Shown: piece after piece, positions 16,087 to 24,245 of the stretch
Layout: each line of letters starts with the position of its first letter
Position numbering within the stretch: the stretch's first letter is position 1
Assembly (NCBI RefSeq): GCF_019793465.1
Contig: NZ_JAILYJ010000011.1
Span: 124,001-188,000 of the forward strand
Source: Rhizobium croatiense
GTDB taxonomy: Bacteria > Pseudomonadota > Alphaproteobacteria > Rhizobiales > Rhizobiaceae
Reading direction: 5' to 3'
DNA: 64,000 nucleotides
Notes under the pieces: model-generated
Databases searched by the model: none
The model's input: the letters and a program-made list of their open reading frames with translations, nothing else
Told to the model about the DNA's origin: nothing
Made by a program: the position numbers and the translations under genes

Positions 16087-16656
16087 CTACCGTGCCTTCC
16101 GAAGAATGAGCTGTCCTTCCGGCGAGAGTGTGCGTTCGTAACGCGGCAGGGTATTGACGGCAATGCCCTCGGCTCGGATGGACGCAAGAGTGCTGTCTGG
16201 ATTTTGAGTCTCCGCTGGCACGGCGCGGGGTGCGAAAAATTGTGCTGGTTCCTTGCCGGGTGCGCTCAAGACCAAAGCTGACCCTATGCGCGTTCCGCTT
16301 AGGTCGTCGCGCATCCGTTCATTCGTCGAAAGTATCGCCTTTTGCAGGCTTTCCATTTCCTGACGGATAGCGGCGAGTTCGTCGGCCTTGGCGTTGCTCG
16401 CGATCTTGTCCGACTGTTTTTCCATTTGTCCTCTCAGGCCATCAATGGACCTTTTGAGGGCGGAGATGGTCTCGCGGCTCTCGCGAACATCCGCTGAGTT
16501 TTTGGCCGTATAGATGAGAACGCCAGCATTCACAGGCAAGAGCATGAGGAGCAGACCGACGAGCAGCGGGTTTCTGGAGGTTCTCGGCTCAATTGCTCGC
16601 GTATTGCTTGGTCTCGCGTCGCCTGCTTCGCCTTCGATGCTCGGGATGCTGGTCAT
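16087..16656 (-). CDS. Single-pass membrane protein with coiled coil, Tad-locus associated, unknown function
   Basis: A 189-residue protein with a cytoplasmic head of about 30 residues, one membrane helix (NPLLVGLLLMLLPVNAGVLIYTA), and then a predicted coiled coil (residues about 55-105: RESRETISALKRS...DKIASNAKADELAAIRQEMESLQK). A low-complexity tail follows. I recognise no domain. It is the last gene of the minus-strand Tad cluster, 67 nt after the AAA ATPase, and its bitopic architecture would suit an inner-membrane scaffold for the pilus machine. That role is inference. Confidence 0.6.
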   Translation of the reverse strand: MTSIPSIEGEAGDARPSNTRAIEPRTSRNPLLVGLLLMLLPVNAGVLIYTAKNSADVRESRETISALKRSIDGLRGQMEKQSDKIASNAKADELAAIRQEMESLQKAILSTNERMRDDLSGTRIGSALVLSAPGKEPAQFFAPRAVPAETQNPDSTLASIRAEGIAVNTLPRYERTLSPEGQLILRKAR

Positions 16657-16723
16657 TCGTTTATTCCCCCGTAAGTCGTTAATGGGATCGATTTAGGCGC
16701 CGTGTTCGGCGCCAAGTCCGCAA

Positions 16724-18028
16724 TCATTCCGATGTGAATACACCTTCCCAGGCCCGTTCGAGCATATCGAGCGACGCGATTCTCGCTATGCCGTTGAATT
16801 CGCAGTAAGAACCCACGAAATCCAAAAGATATTTCGGATGATAGCAAGACGCTAGCACATCGTCTTTGTACTTGCGATCGTAGAACAGGTGCAGGTCCGG
16901 ATCACAGACAGCCAATCCGGTGCCGCTCGCATAGGATTTGAAAATTCTGATATATTCGTCGCGCGACGGAGTGTTCACAAAGATCTTGTACTTGAGGCGC
17001 CGCAAGCCGGCCTCGTCGGAAAGGTCCTTCGGTGCGATATTCGTCGAAAATACGACCAGTTCGTCAAAGGGAACCTTGAACTTCTTGCCGGTGTGCAGGG
17101 TCAGGAAGTCATAGCCGCGCTCGAGCGGCACAATCCAGCGATTGATGAGCGCCTGCGGCGCCACCTGTTGGCGCCCGAAGTCGTCGATGATGAAAACGCC
17201 GCCGGACGCCTTCAAGTGTATGGGCGCTTCATAGACATTTGGTCCCGCATTGAAAGTGAGATCGAGCTGATCGAGGGTCAATTCCCCGCCGGTCTTGATC
17301 ACCGGACGGCGGCATTCGATCCAGCGTTGATCGCCTTTCGGACGGGATTCTGTGCCAGCCTCCGATACGGGGTGATGCACTGCCTCATCATAGAAACTGA
17401 TGACATGGCCGCCGACCTCGATGGCATAGGGCACCCAGATGGTTTGGCGAAACAGGTGCGACGTCCGCTCGGCGATGCTCGTCTTTCCGTTGCCGGGTGG
17501 CCCGTAAAGCAGGATCGAGCGCCCGGAGTTCAGGGCCGGGCCGAGCTTTTCGACAAGCGCGTCTGAGAGCACCAGCCCGTCAAGACTCTCGGTCAGCCGC
17601 TCCGGAGTCACGCGCTCGGAATGGATGGACTGCAAGTCGATTTGTCGGCAGAAGGCGTCCAGCGACACCGGCGCCGGTCCGACATACTGGCATTGACGCG
17701 ACGCCGCGTGGGCATATTCGAACCCCTTCATCGACAGCGCATATCGAACATCGGATCTCACATCCTCACCGGCCAAGCCGCGAGCCTCGAGGTATGCGAG
17801 TTTCACGAGTTCCTTGATCAGGATATTGACGATCACTTTCGGCAATTTCATCCGGTCGGCCAGATGAGATGCCGTGGTTGTATCCTGCTCGGCTGCACAT
17901 TTTGACGCCAGCCGAAGCAGGAACGACGGATCCAGTCCCGCTTGTTCGATGCTTGCCGGTGCCACCGGCATACGCGGATCGAGGGAGATGATGGCATCGT
18001 TACGATTCTGTTCGAGCGAATACTGCAT
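16724..18028 (-). CDS. AAA-family ATPase in Tad locus
   Basis: A 434-residue ATPase. Residues about 35-110 look like a winged-helix module (LADRMKLPKVIVNILIKELVKLAYLE). Then a P-loop GPPGNGKTS at about 175-183, Walker B GGVFIIDDFGRQ, sensor-1 like VVFSTNIAP and a C-terminal helical lid. It is not the secretion ATPase TadA, which is present separately. The same type of protein is found in several alphaproteobacterial Tad-like gene sets, annotated only as ATPase; its task is not known to me. It sits 15 nt downstream of tadC, so it is in the operon. Confidence 0.78.
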   Translation of the reverse strand: MQYSLEQNRNDAIISLDPRMPVAPASIEQAGLDPSFLLRLASKCAAEQDTTTASHLADRMKLPKVIVNILIKELVKLAYLEARGLAGEDVRSDVRYALSMKGFEYAHAASRQCQYVGPAPVSLDAFCRQIDLQSIHSERVTPERLTESLDGLVLSDALVEKLGPALNSGRSILLYGPPGNGKTSIAERTSHLFRQTIWVPYAIEVGGHVISFYDEAVHHPVSEAGTESRPKGDQRWIECRRPVIKTGGELTLDQLDLTFNAGPNVYEAPIHLKASGGVFIIDDFGRQQVAPQALINRWIVPLERGYDFLTLHTGKKFKVPFDELVVFSTNIAPKDLSDEAGLRRLKYKIFVNTPSRDEYIRIFKSYASGTGLAVCDPDLHLFYDRKYKDDVLASCYHPKYLLDFVGSYCEFNGIARIASLDMLERAWEGVFTSE

Positions 18029-18043
18029 ACGACCTCGCTTGGC

Positions 18044-18988
18044 TCAACCGCCGGGTTTCATGCCGATGAGAAGACTGACGACACGGATGACAATGGGAAC
18101 GAGAACGATGATGAGGCTTACCGGAAAAAGGAACGCGCCGAGCGGCAGCAGCATCTTGACCGGCAGAGCGTTCGCCTTTTCCTCCGCGCGAACAATACGC
18201 AGGTCGCGCATTTCCTTGCTGTAGACCCGCAGCGTCTGCGTCACGCTGGTCCCGAGCTCTTCCGATTGGCGGAACAGAACGGAAAGGGCCCGAGCCTCGT
18301 CAATCCTCAGGCGGGTGGCAAGGTTAGCGAGCGCCTCGCGCAATCGCCGGCCGCCCCGCACTTCCAGCATCATGATCGACAGATGCAGGCCGAAGTCCTG
18401 CTTCTTGTCGACGAATTCCCGGGCAACACGGTTCGCCGCCGCCTCGATGCTCATCCCCGCATCAAGGCATACGATCAGCATATCCATGAAATCGGGAAAT
18501 AGGCGGCGGTATTCCCTCTCCTTGGCGGCGCCACGCCGGTCGATATAGATGTTGACCAGAATGAAGGTCATGCCCGCAGCAAACATGGCAACGATCAGGG
18601 TCGCCATCCGCGACATATCCGGCGCGACCCGGTTTAGGGCCCAGACCGCCGCGACGAGCACGCTGATACAGACCACCGCCCTAATCACCTGGAAGGCGGT
18701 CACGGCGCCGGCAGCGAAATACCCCGCCCGAATCAGCCGGTTCTGGGTGGAGTTCGCATTGGTGTCACGTCGCGTAATCTCGAAATAGCGACGGATCAGG
18801 CGGTTCTCCGCCTCGCCGAGATCGGCAATCGTCGTATCGCCAAGGTGGAATTCCTCGCCGGCCGCCGCCGAGCTCTTCGATACCCGAACCGAGACCTCGC
18901 GCTGTCGAAAAAACAATTCCGAGGCTGCTGCCGTAAAGATCAGCACTGCAAAGAAGACGATGAGGTAGATTCCATACTCACTCGACAT
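18044..18988 (-). CDS. tadC: Tad pilus inner-membrane platform protein TadC
   Basis: A 314-residue type II secretion F-domain protein. Membrane helices lie near the N-terminus (IYLIVFFAVLIFTAAA), at about 95-140, and at the C-terminus. The T2SSF domain is recognisable from FPDFMDMLIVCLDAGMSIEAAANRVA through EELGTSVTQTLRVYSKEMRDLR. Together with TadB it forms the inner-membrane platform on which the TadA ATPase drives Flp pilin polymerisation. It lies 7 nt after tadB. Lengths and order match other rhizobial Tad/Cpa loci. Confidence 0.93.
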   Translation of the reverse strand: MSSEYGIYLIVFFAVLIFTAAASELFFRQREVSVRVSKSSAAAGEEFHLGDTTIADLGEAENRLIRRYFEITRRDTNANSTQNRLIRAGYFAAGAVTAFQVIRAVVCISVLVAAVWALNRVAPDMSRMATLIVAMFAAGMTFILVNIYIDRRGAAKEREYRRLFPDFMDMLIVCLDAGMSIEAAANRVAREFVDKKQDFGLHLSIMMLEVRGGRRLREALANLATRLRIDEARALSVLFRQSEELGTSVTQTLRVYSKEMRDLRIVRAEEKANALPVKMLLPLGAFLFPVSLIIVLVPIVIRVVSLLIGMKPGG

Positions 18989-18995
18989 GACCGCC

Positions 18996-19949
18996 TCAGT
19001 ACTCGAAGTTGACCATCTTGTAGAGAATGACGTTCCCGATCGCCATGACGACCAGCAAAACGCTCACCACGGTGGCTCCGTGGCCGCTGTCCCAGACGGG
19101 ATCGAAGTAGGTCGGCGACAACGCCTTGATCATCGCGTAGAGCAGAAACGGATAGACCGACATGAAGATTGCCGTGATGCGTCCTTCCGAGGAAATTGCC
19201 CTGACCTTTGCCCTGAGCATTGTCCGGTCTCGCAGCGTCTTCGAAAGGTTTTGCAAGATCTCCACCAGATTGCCGCCGGTCCCCGCCTGCACGCTCAGCG
19301 ATATAGCAAGCAGATTCAGATCCTCGACGCCGACCCGGTCCGCCAAATTGACAAGGGCATCATCCAGCGTCACGCCATAGGTGAGTTCATCCGAGAGGAG
19401 GCCGAACTCGGTGCCGATCGGATCAGGCATCTCGCGTCCCACCAAAGCAATCGCCGCCGGCAGCGGGTGGCCGGCGGCCAAGCTGCGATTGGCGACATCG
19501 AGCGCTTCAGGAAGCTTCAGTTCGAATTTCTTCATGCGGCGCGCCCGGGCGCGCCAGACGACGAGTGCGGGGATGAGGAGGCAGATGAGGAGAAAGAGGG
19601 GTACTCTAAACAGAGTGCTCGGCACGAGAAACTGAACGACCAGCCAGGTCAAGAGTGCGCCCGCGATTGTGAAGAGAGCAAATCGCCTGGCATCGAACTT
19701 GATTCCCGACTGGGCGTAGAACTGCAGCAGCCGCTGCATCGTGGCGACTTGCCGCCAACTGCCGGCGACACCGCGCTCCTTGAGCATATCGCTATAGGTC
19801 TTGCGATGATCATCGCTGACCTCGAGCAAGCTCAGCCGATGGTTCACAGCGCGGTGGCGTTCGGATGTCTTGAAGTAGCCGCGCATGATCGCTTCGACAG
19901 CAACAAGGGCAGCGGTGAAAACGGCAGCGTAAAGCAGAGTAAGCGTCAT
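18996..19949 (-). CDS. tadB: Tad pilus inner-membrane platform protein TadB
   Basis: A 317-residue T2SSF-domain protein paralogous to TadC. It has an N-terminal membrane helix (TLLYAAVFTAALVAVEAI), a helix pair at about 100-140, and the F domain LPEALDVANRSLAAGHPLPAAIALVGREM to SVQAGTGGNLVEILQNLSKTLRDR. Its start overlaps the tadA stop by 4 nt, so translation is coupled. It is one half of the inner-membrane platform of the Flp pilus assembly machine. Confidence 0.93.
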   Translation of the reverse strand: MTLTLLYAAVFTAALVAVEAIMRGYFKTSERHRAVNHRLSLLEVSDDHRKTYSDMLKERGVAGSWRQVATMQRLLQFYAQSGIKFDARRFALFTIAGALLTWLVVQFLVPSTLFRVPLFLLICLLIPALVVWRARARRMKKFELKLPEALDVANRSLAAGHPLPAAIALVGREMPDPIGTEFGLLSDELTYGVTLDDALVNLADRVGVEDLNLLAISLSVQAGTGGNLVEILQNLSKTLRDRTMLRAKVRAISSEGRITAIFMSVYPFLLYAMIKALSPTYFDPVWDSGHGATVVSVLLVVMAIGNVILYKMVNFEY

Positions 19950-21403
19950 TGAACAGGTCCCGTTTGCAGCGGTTTACCGGGATCAAAAATCGCCACCGGG
20001 ATCTCGATCCCGAGTTCGGCAAATTCCTCGACAAACCGCGGCCGGATGCCGGTGGCGCGGAATTCTCCATGGATCCGCCCGCCTTCATCGGTGCCGATTT
20101 TCTTGAATTTCATAATCTCCTGCATCTGCACGACTTCGCCCTCCATGCCGGTGATCTCGGAAATCGAGACAACTTTGCGGCTGCCGTCGCTCAGGCGCTG
20201 GACCTGCACGATGACGGTGATGGCGGACGAGATCTGCGAGCGAATGCTCAACTGCGACATCGGCATCCCGGCCATGCCGACCATTTGCTCAAGCCGACCG
20301 ACAGCGTCGCGGGGCGTGTTGGCGTGAATCGTCGTCATCGACCCCTCGTGACCGGTGTTCATCGCCTGCAGCATGTCGAACGCCTCGTCGCCGCGGACTT
20401 CGCCGACGATGATGCGGTCAGGCCGCATGCGAAGGGCGTTTTTCAAAAGCTCGCGCTGCCGAATCTCGTTGCGACCGTCGAGCGTTGGCGGTCGGGTTTC
20501 CAAACGTCCGACATGTGGCTGCTGCAGTTGAAGTTCGGCCGCATCTTCGATGGTGATCAGCCGCTCCTTTGGAGAAATCTGCGACGAGAGAGCATTGAGC
20601 AAGGTGGTCTTGCCAGAACCGGTGCCGCCGGAAATCACCATGGACACCTTGCCCTTGACCGCGGCGCTGAGAAGGATGCGCATCGCGTCGGCCATGGCGC
20701 CATATTGCACGAGGCGCTCCATTGTCAGCGGCTTGCGCGTGAATTTGCGAATAGAAACGAGCGGTCCATCGACCGAGATCGGCCTGATGGCGACGTTGAC
20801 ACGTGAGCCATCCTTGAGGCGGGCGTCAACCATCGGCGTTGACTCGTCGACTCGGCGGCCAACCGCCGAGACGATCTTGTTGATCACCCGAAGCAGATGG
20901 TCCTCGTCTTTGAAGCGCACGGCGGTGCTCTCGAGCTTGCCGCCCCGCTCGACATAGACGCTGTTGTAGCCGTTGATGAGAATATCTGCGATGGTGTCGT
21001 CGGCCAGCAGCGGCTCGATCGGTCCCAGCCCGAGCATCTCGTCGGTGATATCGCGGATCAGGTCATTGATTTCCTTGGCATTCAGCGGAAAGTTGTTACT
21101 CCGGATATAGTCCTTGACCAATGGCCGGATTTCGGTGGCGATCTCCTCGTTGTCGAGCGTGTCGAGGATCCCGAGGTTGATGCGATCGAGCAGGTAGCGG
21201 TGCAGATTGACCCGCTCGGAAACCATGTCCGCCCCGAGCGAAGCCTCTTCGCCACTCGCAGTGGCGCTGCCAGGGGCCGGTTGGGCCGCCATGGTCTGAA
21301 CAGCGCCGACTGAAGACAGGTCGGCCACCTCCAGATGTTCCCGGGTTTCAGGCTCCTGCCGCTTGTAGAAACGCCCCATGATGCCGTTCGCCATGCTTCT
21401 CAC
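19946..21403 (-). CDS. cpaF: Tad/Cpa pilus assembly and retraction ATPase
   Basis: A 485-residue secretion ATPase of the VirB11/TadA family. After a variable N-terminus and the N-terminal domain, the motifs are Walker A GGTGSGKTT (residues about 259-267), Asp box ITIEDAAELQL, Walker B VGEVRGDEAFDMLQA and His box MNTGHEGSMTTIHAN. It powers extension, and in the Caulobacter system retraction, of Flp pili. It lies 6 nt after the L,D-transpeptidase gene and overlaps tadB. Confidence 0.95.
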   Translation of the reverse strand: MRSMANGIMGRFYKRQEPETREHLEVADLSSVGAVQTMAAQPAPGSATASGEEASLGADMVSERVNLHRYLLDRINLGILDTLDNEEIATEIRPLVKDYIRSNNFPLNAKEINDLIRDITDEMLGLGPIEPLLADDTIADILINGYNSVYVERGGKLESTAVRFKDEDHLLRVINKIVSAVGRRVDESTPMVDARLKDGSRVNVAIRPISVDGPLVSIRKFTRKPLTMERLVQYGAMADAMRILLSAAVKGKVSMVISGGTGSGKTTLLNALSSQISPKERLITIEDAAELQLQQPHVGRLETRPPTLDGRNEIRQRELLKNALRMRPDRIIVGEVRGDEAFDMLQAMNTGHEGSMTTIHANTPRDAVGRLEQMVGMAGMPMSQLSIRSQISSAITVIVQVQRLSDGSRKVVSISEITGMEGEVVQMQEIMKFKKIGTDEGGRIHGEFRATGIRPRFVEEFAELGIEIPVAIFDPGKPLQTGPVQ

Positions 21404-21409
21404 CCTGAA

Positions 21410-21982
21410 CTATTTTACTATGACCGTGGAACCGACTTTCACCCTCTCGTAGAGATCGATGACGTCGGCATTGCTCATGCGAAAACAGCCCGATGACGCG
21501 AAACCGCCGACCGTCGACTGCTCGTTCGTTCCATGAATGCGGTAGAGCGTGTCGGTCCTGTCCTTGTAGAGATAGATCCCGCGAGCGCCCAATGGATTAA
21601 GCGGCCCGGCAGGCACCAGGTCCGGAAGTCCGGCTGAGCGCGCCTTCATCTCGGCAGGCGGGCGCCAGTCAGGCCATTCAGCCTTGCGTCCAACCTTGAC
21701 GGTACCGCTCCAGCGAAATCCATCTCGTCCGACGCCGATTTTGTAACGGATCGCGCGTCCTTGGGAGATGACGAGATCCAGCGTGCGGTTGCCGCTGACA
21801 ATGACGATTGTCCCGGGCGCGTAGTTCCTTTCGATCGTCACCACGGCGCTTGTCGTCGGCCCGAGGCTTCGTGGCACAAGCCCGCCTGCGGCGGCATCCC
21901 CGGCAGCGGCCAGAATTGCCAAAACCATAAGGCCGACATCGGCGGCGCGGGACCTTATGCGCCCACTGTCGATCGCCTTCAT
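21410..21982 (-). CDS. L,D-transpeptidase (YkuD fold) embedded in the Tad operon
   Basis: A 190-residue secreted L,D-transpeptidase. After an N-terminal hydrophobic segment (VGLMVLAILAAAGDAAAGG) the YkuD catalytic motif is intact: HGTNEQSTVGGFASSGCFRM, with the nucleophilic Cys in SSGCFR and the His in RIHGTN. These enzymes form 3-3 peptidoglycan crosslinks or attach proteins to peptidoglycan in the periplasm. The gene overlaps the cpaE stop by 4 nt and ends 6 nt before cpaF, so it is a true member of the pilus operon. It may open or anchor the wall for the pilus machine; that is inference. Confidence 0.9.
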   Translation of the reverse strand: MKAIDSGRIRSRAADVGLMVLAILAAAGDAAAGGLVPRSLGPTTSAVVTIERNYAPGTIVIVSGNRTLDLVISQGRAIRYKIGVGRDGFRWSGTVKVGRKAEWPDWRPPAEMKARSAGLPDLVPAGPLNPLGARGIYLYKDRTDTLYRIHGTNEQSTVGGFASSGCFRMSNADVIDLYERVKVGSTVIVK

Positions 21983-23121
21983 CGCACCAGGGCTCCGAGT
22001 TTGCTGACCGCGCCGCAGAAGCGCGCCCGGGAATTCACTTGAAAGGGCAGCACGCCGCGGTTGGCCGCCTCGCTCAAGGTGTCCCAGTCATCCCCAATGA
22101 CATGCGTTGGGATATCCTTGAAAATCTTCTCCGTTTGTTGTCGGCGCACGCCGAGGCCGAAGAGCTTGGCGCGGTATTTGTTGATCACGATGAATATCTG
22201 ATCCGAACTACCTCGCAGCCGTACCAGATTGGCAAACAAATCCTTGGCTTGAGAGAGCGCGGGAACCGTCATCTCGGTGACGATGCAGATGCTGTTGACC
22301 GAAGTAAGCACATCGTATTTCCACGGCGTGTCATAATAGGGAATGTCGATGATCGTGTGGTCGCTCTCGAAGGCGGCTACGTCGAGCATACGCAGCACGA
22401 GTTCACCGCCCTTCGGCGCCAGAAGGACGGATGGCTGCTTGAACGACAGCAGTGAAAAGCCTCCCGAATGACGCTTTCTAACCAGATCGATGAATTCCAG
22501 ATCGACCCGGGAAGGATTGGCGATGACCGGTTTTAAGTCGTAGTCGTTGACAAGGTTGAGGTAGTAGCCAAGCATCCCGGCGCAGAAATCCGCGTCGAAC
22601 AGGTCCACCCGCGGCGTGGAATTCTTGGTCGGCTGGGCCAGCACATGCGCGAGCGATGCGGCGATCATGCTGGCGCCGGCACCACCGACGGCTGAGACCA
22701 CGGCATGCACCCGGCTGTCGCTCGCCCCCGTGCCTGGCGCATGGGTGGAAATCATGTCGATCAGTGCGCGGCGCTCAAGCGGCTTCTTCAGCCAGTCATT
22801 GCCGTTCAGGCGGAAGAGCAGCCGCAGCATGTCGTCCGGCAGATTTTCGGAAACGACGACGAGCGGGATGTCCCGATAGCTGGTGCGAAATGCGAAGACC
22901 TCCGGATGGTGCAGCAATTCGCCCTTGTCGAGGTCGAGAACGATCAGGTCGAACTGCGTCGGATCGAACCTGCCCTTTTCTCCGAGCGCCTTCAGCGCCA
23001 GATGGCGGACATCGTAACGCGAAAGCGATCCGAACGTATCGAGCATGAAGCTCGCTGCCGCCGCGTCGTCCGAGAGGACCAGGATCTTGGTGGATGCGGC
23101 AATGTTCATGTGAGCTGTCAT
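21979..23121 (-). CDS. cpaE: CpaE/TadZ pilus localisation ATPase-like protein
   Basis: A 380-residue CpaE/TadZ protein. The N-terminal 120 residues form a receiver-like domain (ILVLSDDAAAASFMLD, DLIVLDLDKGELL, PLVVVSENLP). A MinD/ParA-type domain follows, with a deviant P-loop, VSAVGGAGASMIAASLAH, lacking the signature lysines. Walker B-like VDLFDADFC and the HTIIDIPYYDTPW segment follow. TadZ proteins position the pilus machine at the cell pole. Loss of the P-loop lysine is known in many TadZ proteins, so it is probably functional but weak or inactive as an ATPase. Confidence 0.9.
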   Translation of the reverse strand: MTAHMNIAASTKILVLSDDAAAASFMLDTFGSLSRYDVRHLALKALGEKGRFDPTQFDLIVLDLDKGELLHHPEVFAFRTSYRDIPLVVVSENLPDDMLRLLFRLNGNDWLKKPLERRALIDMISTHAPGTGASDSRVHAVVSAVGGAGASMIAASLAHVLAQPTKNSTPRVDLFDADFCAGMLGYYLNLVNDYDLKPVIANPSRVDLEFIDLVRKRHSGGFSLLSFKQPSVLLAPKGGELVLRMLDVAAFESDHTIIDIPYYDTPWKYDVLTSVNSICIVTEMTVPALSQAKDLFANLVRLRGSSDQIFIVINKYRAKLFGLGVRRQQTEKIFKDIPTHVIGDDWDTLSEAANRGVLPFQVNSRARFCGAVSKLGALVR

Positions 23122-23148
23122 TTTCGCTTTCCTACGCGTAACAAAGGG

Positions 23149-23772
23149 TCAGCAGGTTGAGCAGGTCTTCAGGTCTTCCGTCGTGATCGTCACCGGGTGA
23201 GCCGGGATGGTGATGTCGTTCAGTCCCAACAGCCCGCCGAGGATCGGCAGATCGAAGGTGATGTCGCGCACCTCCAGCCGCATCGTCAGCACAGGCCCGT
23301 CCGGCCGTCCCCAATAGCCGAGCCCAGATCGCTGATAGGTGACCATCAGGTTCTGCGGCTGGATGCGCCAGTTGAGATCGCAAATGCCGGGGTACGGATC
23401 AGTTCCCGCTTGGCAAAGGCCGTCGCTTCCCCGAACAATCCGGTTCAACGCCGCCGTGCAGTTCGCAAGGGCCGGTCCGCAGGTCGAGGATATTGTTGCG
23501 TCGTTCGGCGCCGCTTTGCCGTTGTTGAGTGGATCGGCAGCTTCGATCGGGAAAACGGCATCGAAATTCGTTGTCAGCGGATCGGATACCGCCGCCAAAC
23601 GGGCACCATATTGCAGTGCCTTGACCGTCTGGTTCCACTGCGACATGGCATAGCCGAACTCGATGAAGGCGGCAAATACCAGCATGACGATCGGAAAGGT
23701 CAGCAGAGCTTCGACGAGGCTGGCACCACTGCTATCCTGCCAGAATGACTTGATTGCCCTAGAGATCACCAT
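23149..23772 (-). CDS. TadE-like minor pseudopilin (TadF position)
   Basis: A 207-residue protein with the TadE-like N-terminus: SFWQDSSGASLVEALLTFPIVMLVFAAFIEFGYAM, with the conserved Glu five residues after the processing Gly. The periplasmic part carries several cysteines (CGPALANC, C in DGLCQAG, GICDLNW, and a final CSTC), which may form disulfides. In Tad loci, two such minor pseudopilins (TadE and TadF) accompany TadG and are cut by the prepilin peptidase. It overlaps the preceding TadE gene and precedes cpaE by 27 nt. Confidence 0.85.
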   Translation of the reverse strand: MVISRAIKSFWQDSSGASLVEALLTFPIVMLVFAAFIEFGYAMSQWNQTVKALQYGARLAAVSDPLTTNFDAVFPIEAADPLNNGKAAPNDATISSTCGPALANCTAALNRIVRGSDGLCQAGTDPYPGICDLNWRIQPQNLMVTYQRSGLGYWGRPDGPVLTMRLEVRDITFDLPILGGLLGLNDITIPAHPVTITTEDLKTCSTC

Positions 23773-24245
23773 CCGATGTATCTCTCTTCATGGAAGGAAC
23801 TGATGGTGATGGCATCGATTCCCAGAAAGCCGAACACCGGCGAGCTCTTGTAGAGATGAGCAGTCGAAAGGGTGATGTTGCCGTCCGCATCCGGTGCAGT
23901 GATGGTGATGTCGGCAGCGTCCTTCCAGTCCGGGACGCGGGGTTTAGCGTCTGCCGCGGGTGTTTGCGTTCCGTAAAAGGCGATCGTCTTCGCCGTCGCC
24001 TGATTACATGTCGGCACATAGGTTCCCGACACCGGTCGGCATCGGGAAAGGTAACGCCCCGCATCGCGCAAGCCTGCGTCGATCTGCATGCGCTGCCAGA
24101 AGATGCTGCCAAACTCCAGTATCCCCGCTGCAAAGAGCGTCACAAAGGGGATGGCGAGCAGCGCTTCGGCAAGCACTGCGCCTTCCTCCCGCCGCCAGAA
24201 GCCGAGGCAAAGTCGATGCCGGATAAAATTGCGGAGCGCCATCAT
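23766..24245 (-). CDS. tadE: TadE-family minor pseudopilin
   Basis: A 159-residue TadE protein. The N-terminal signature is RREEGAVLAEALLAIPFVTLFAAGILEFGSIFWQRMQID, with the processing Gly followed by AVLAE. The rest is periplasmic, with cysteines in SRCRPV and PTCNQ. It overlaps both tadG (4 nt) and the next pseudopilin gene. The assignment between TadE and TadF for the two neighbours is by order and could be the reverse. Confidence 0.87.
   Translation of the reverse strand: MMALRNFIRHRLCLGFWRREEGAVLAEALLAIPFVTLFAAGILEFGSIFWQRMQIDAGLRDAGRYLSRCRPVSGTYVPTCNQATAKTIAFYGTQTPAADAKPRVPDWKDAADITITAPDADGNITLSTAHLYKSSPVFGFLGIDAITISSFHEERYIGW

Noticed and set aside
18987..19952. A 321-residue plus-strand frame
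   Set aside because: It lies antisense to tadB, which has full family motifs.
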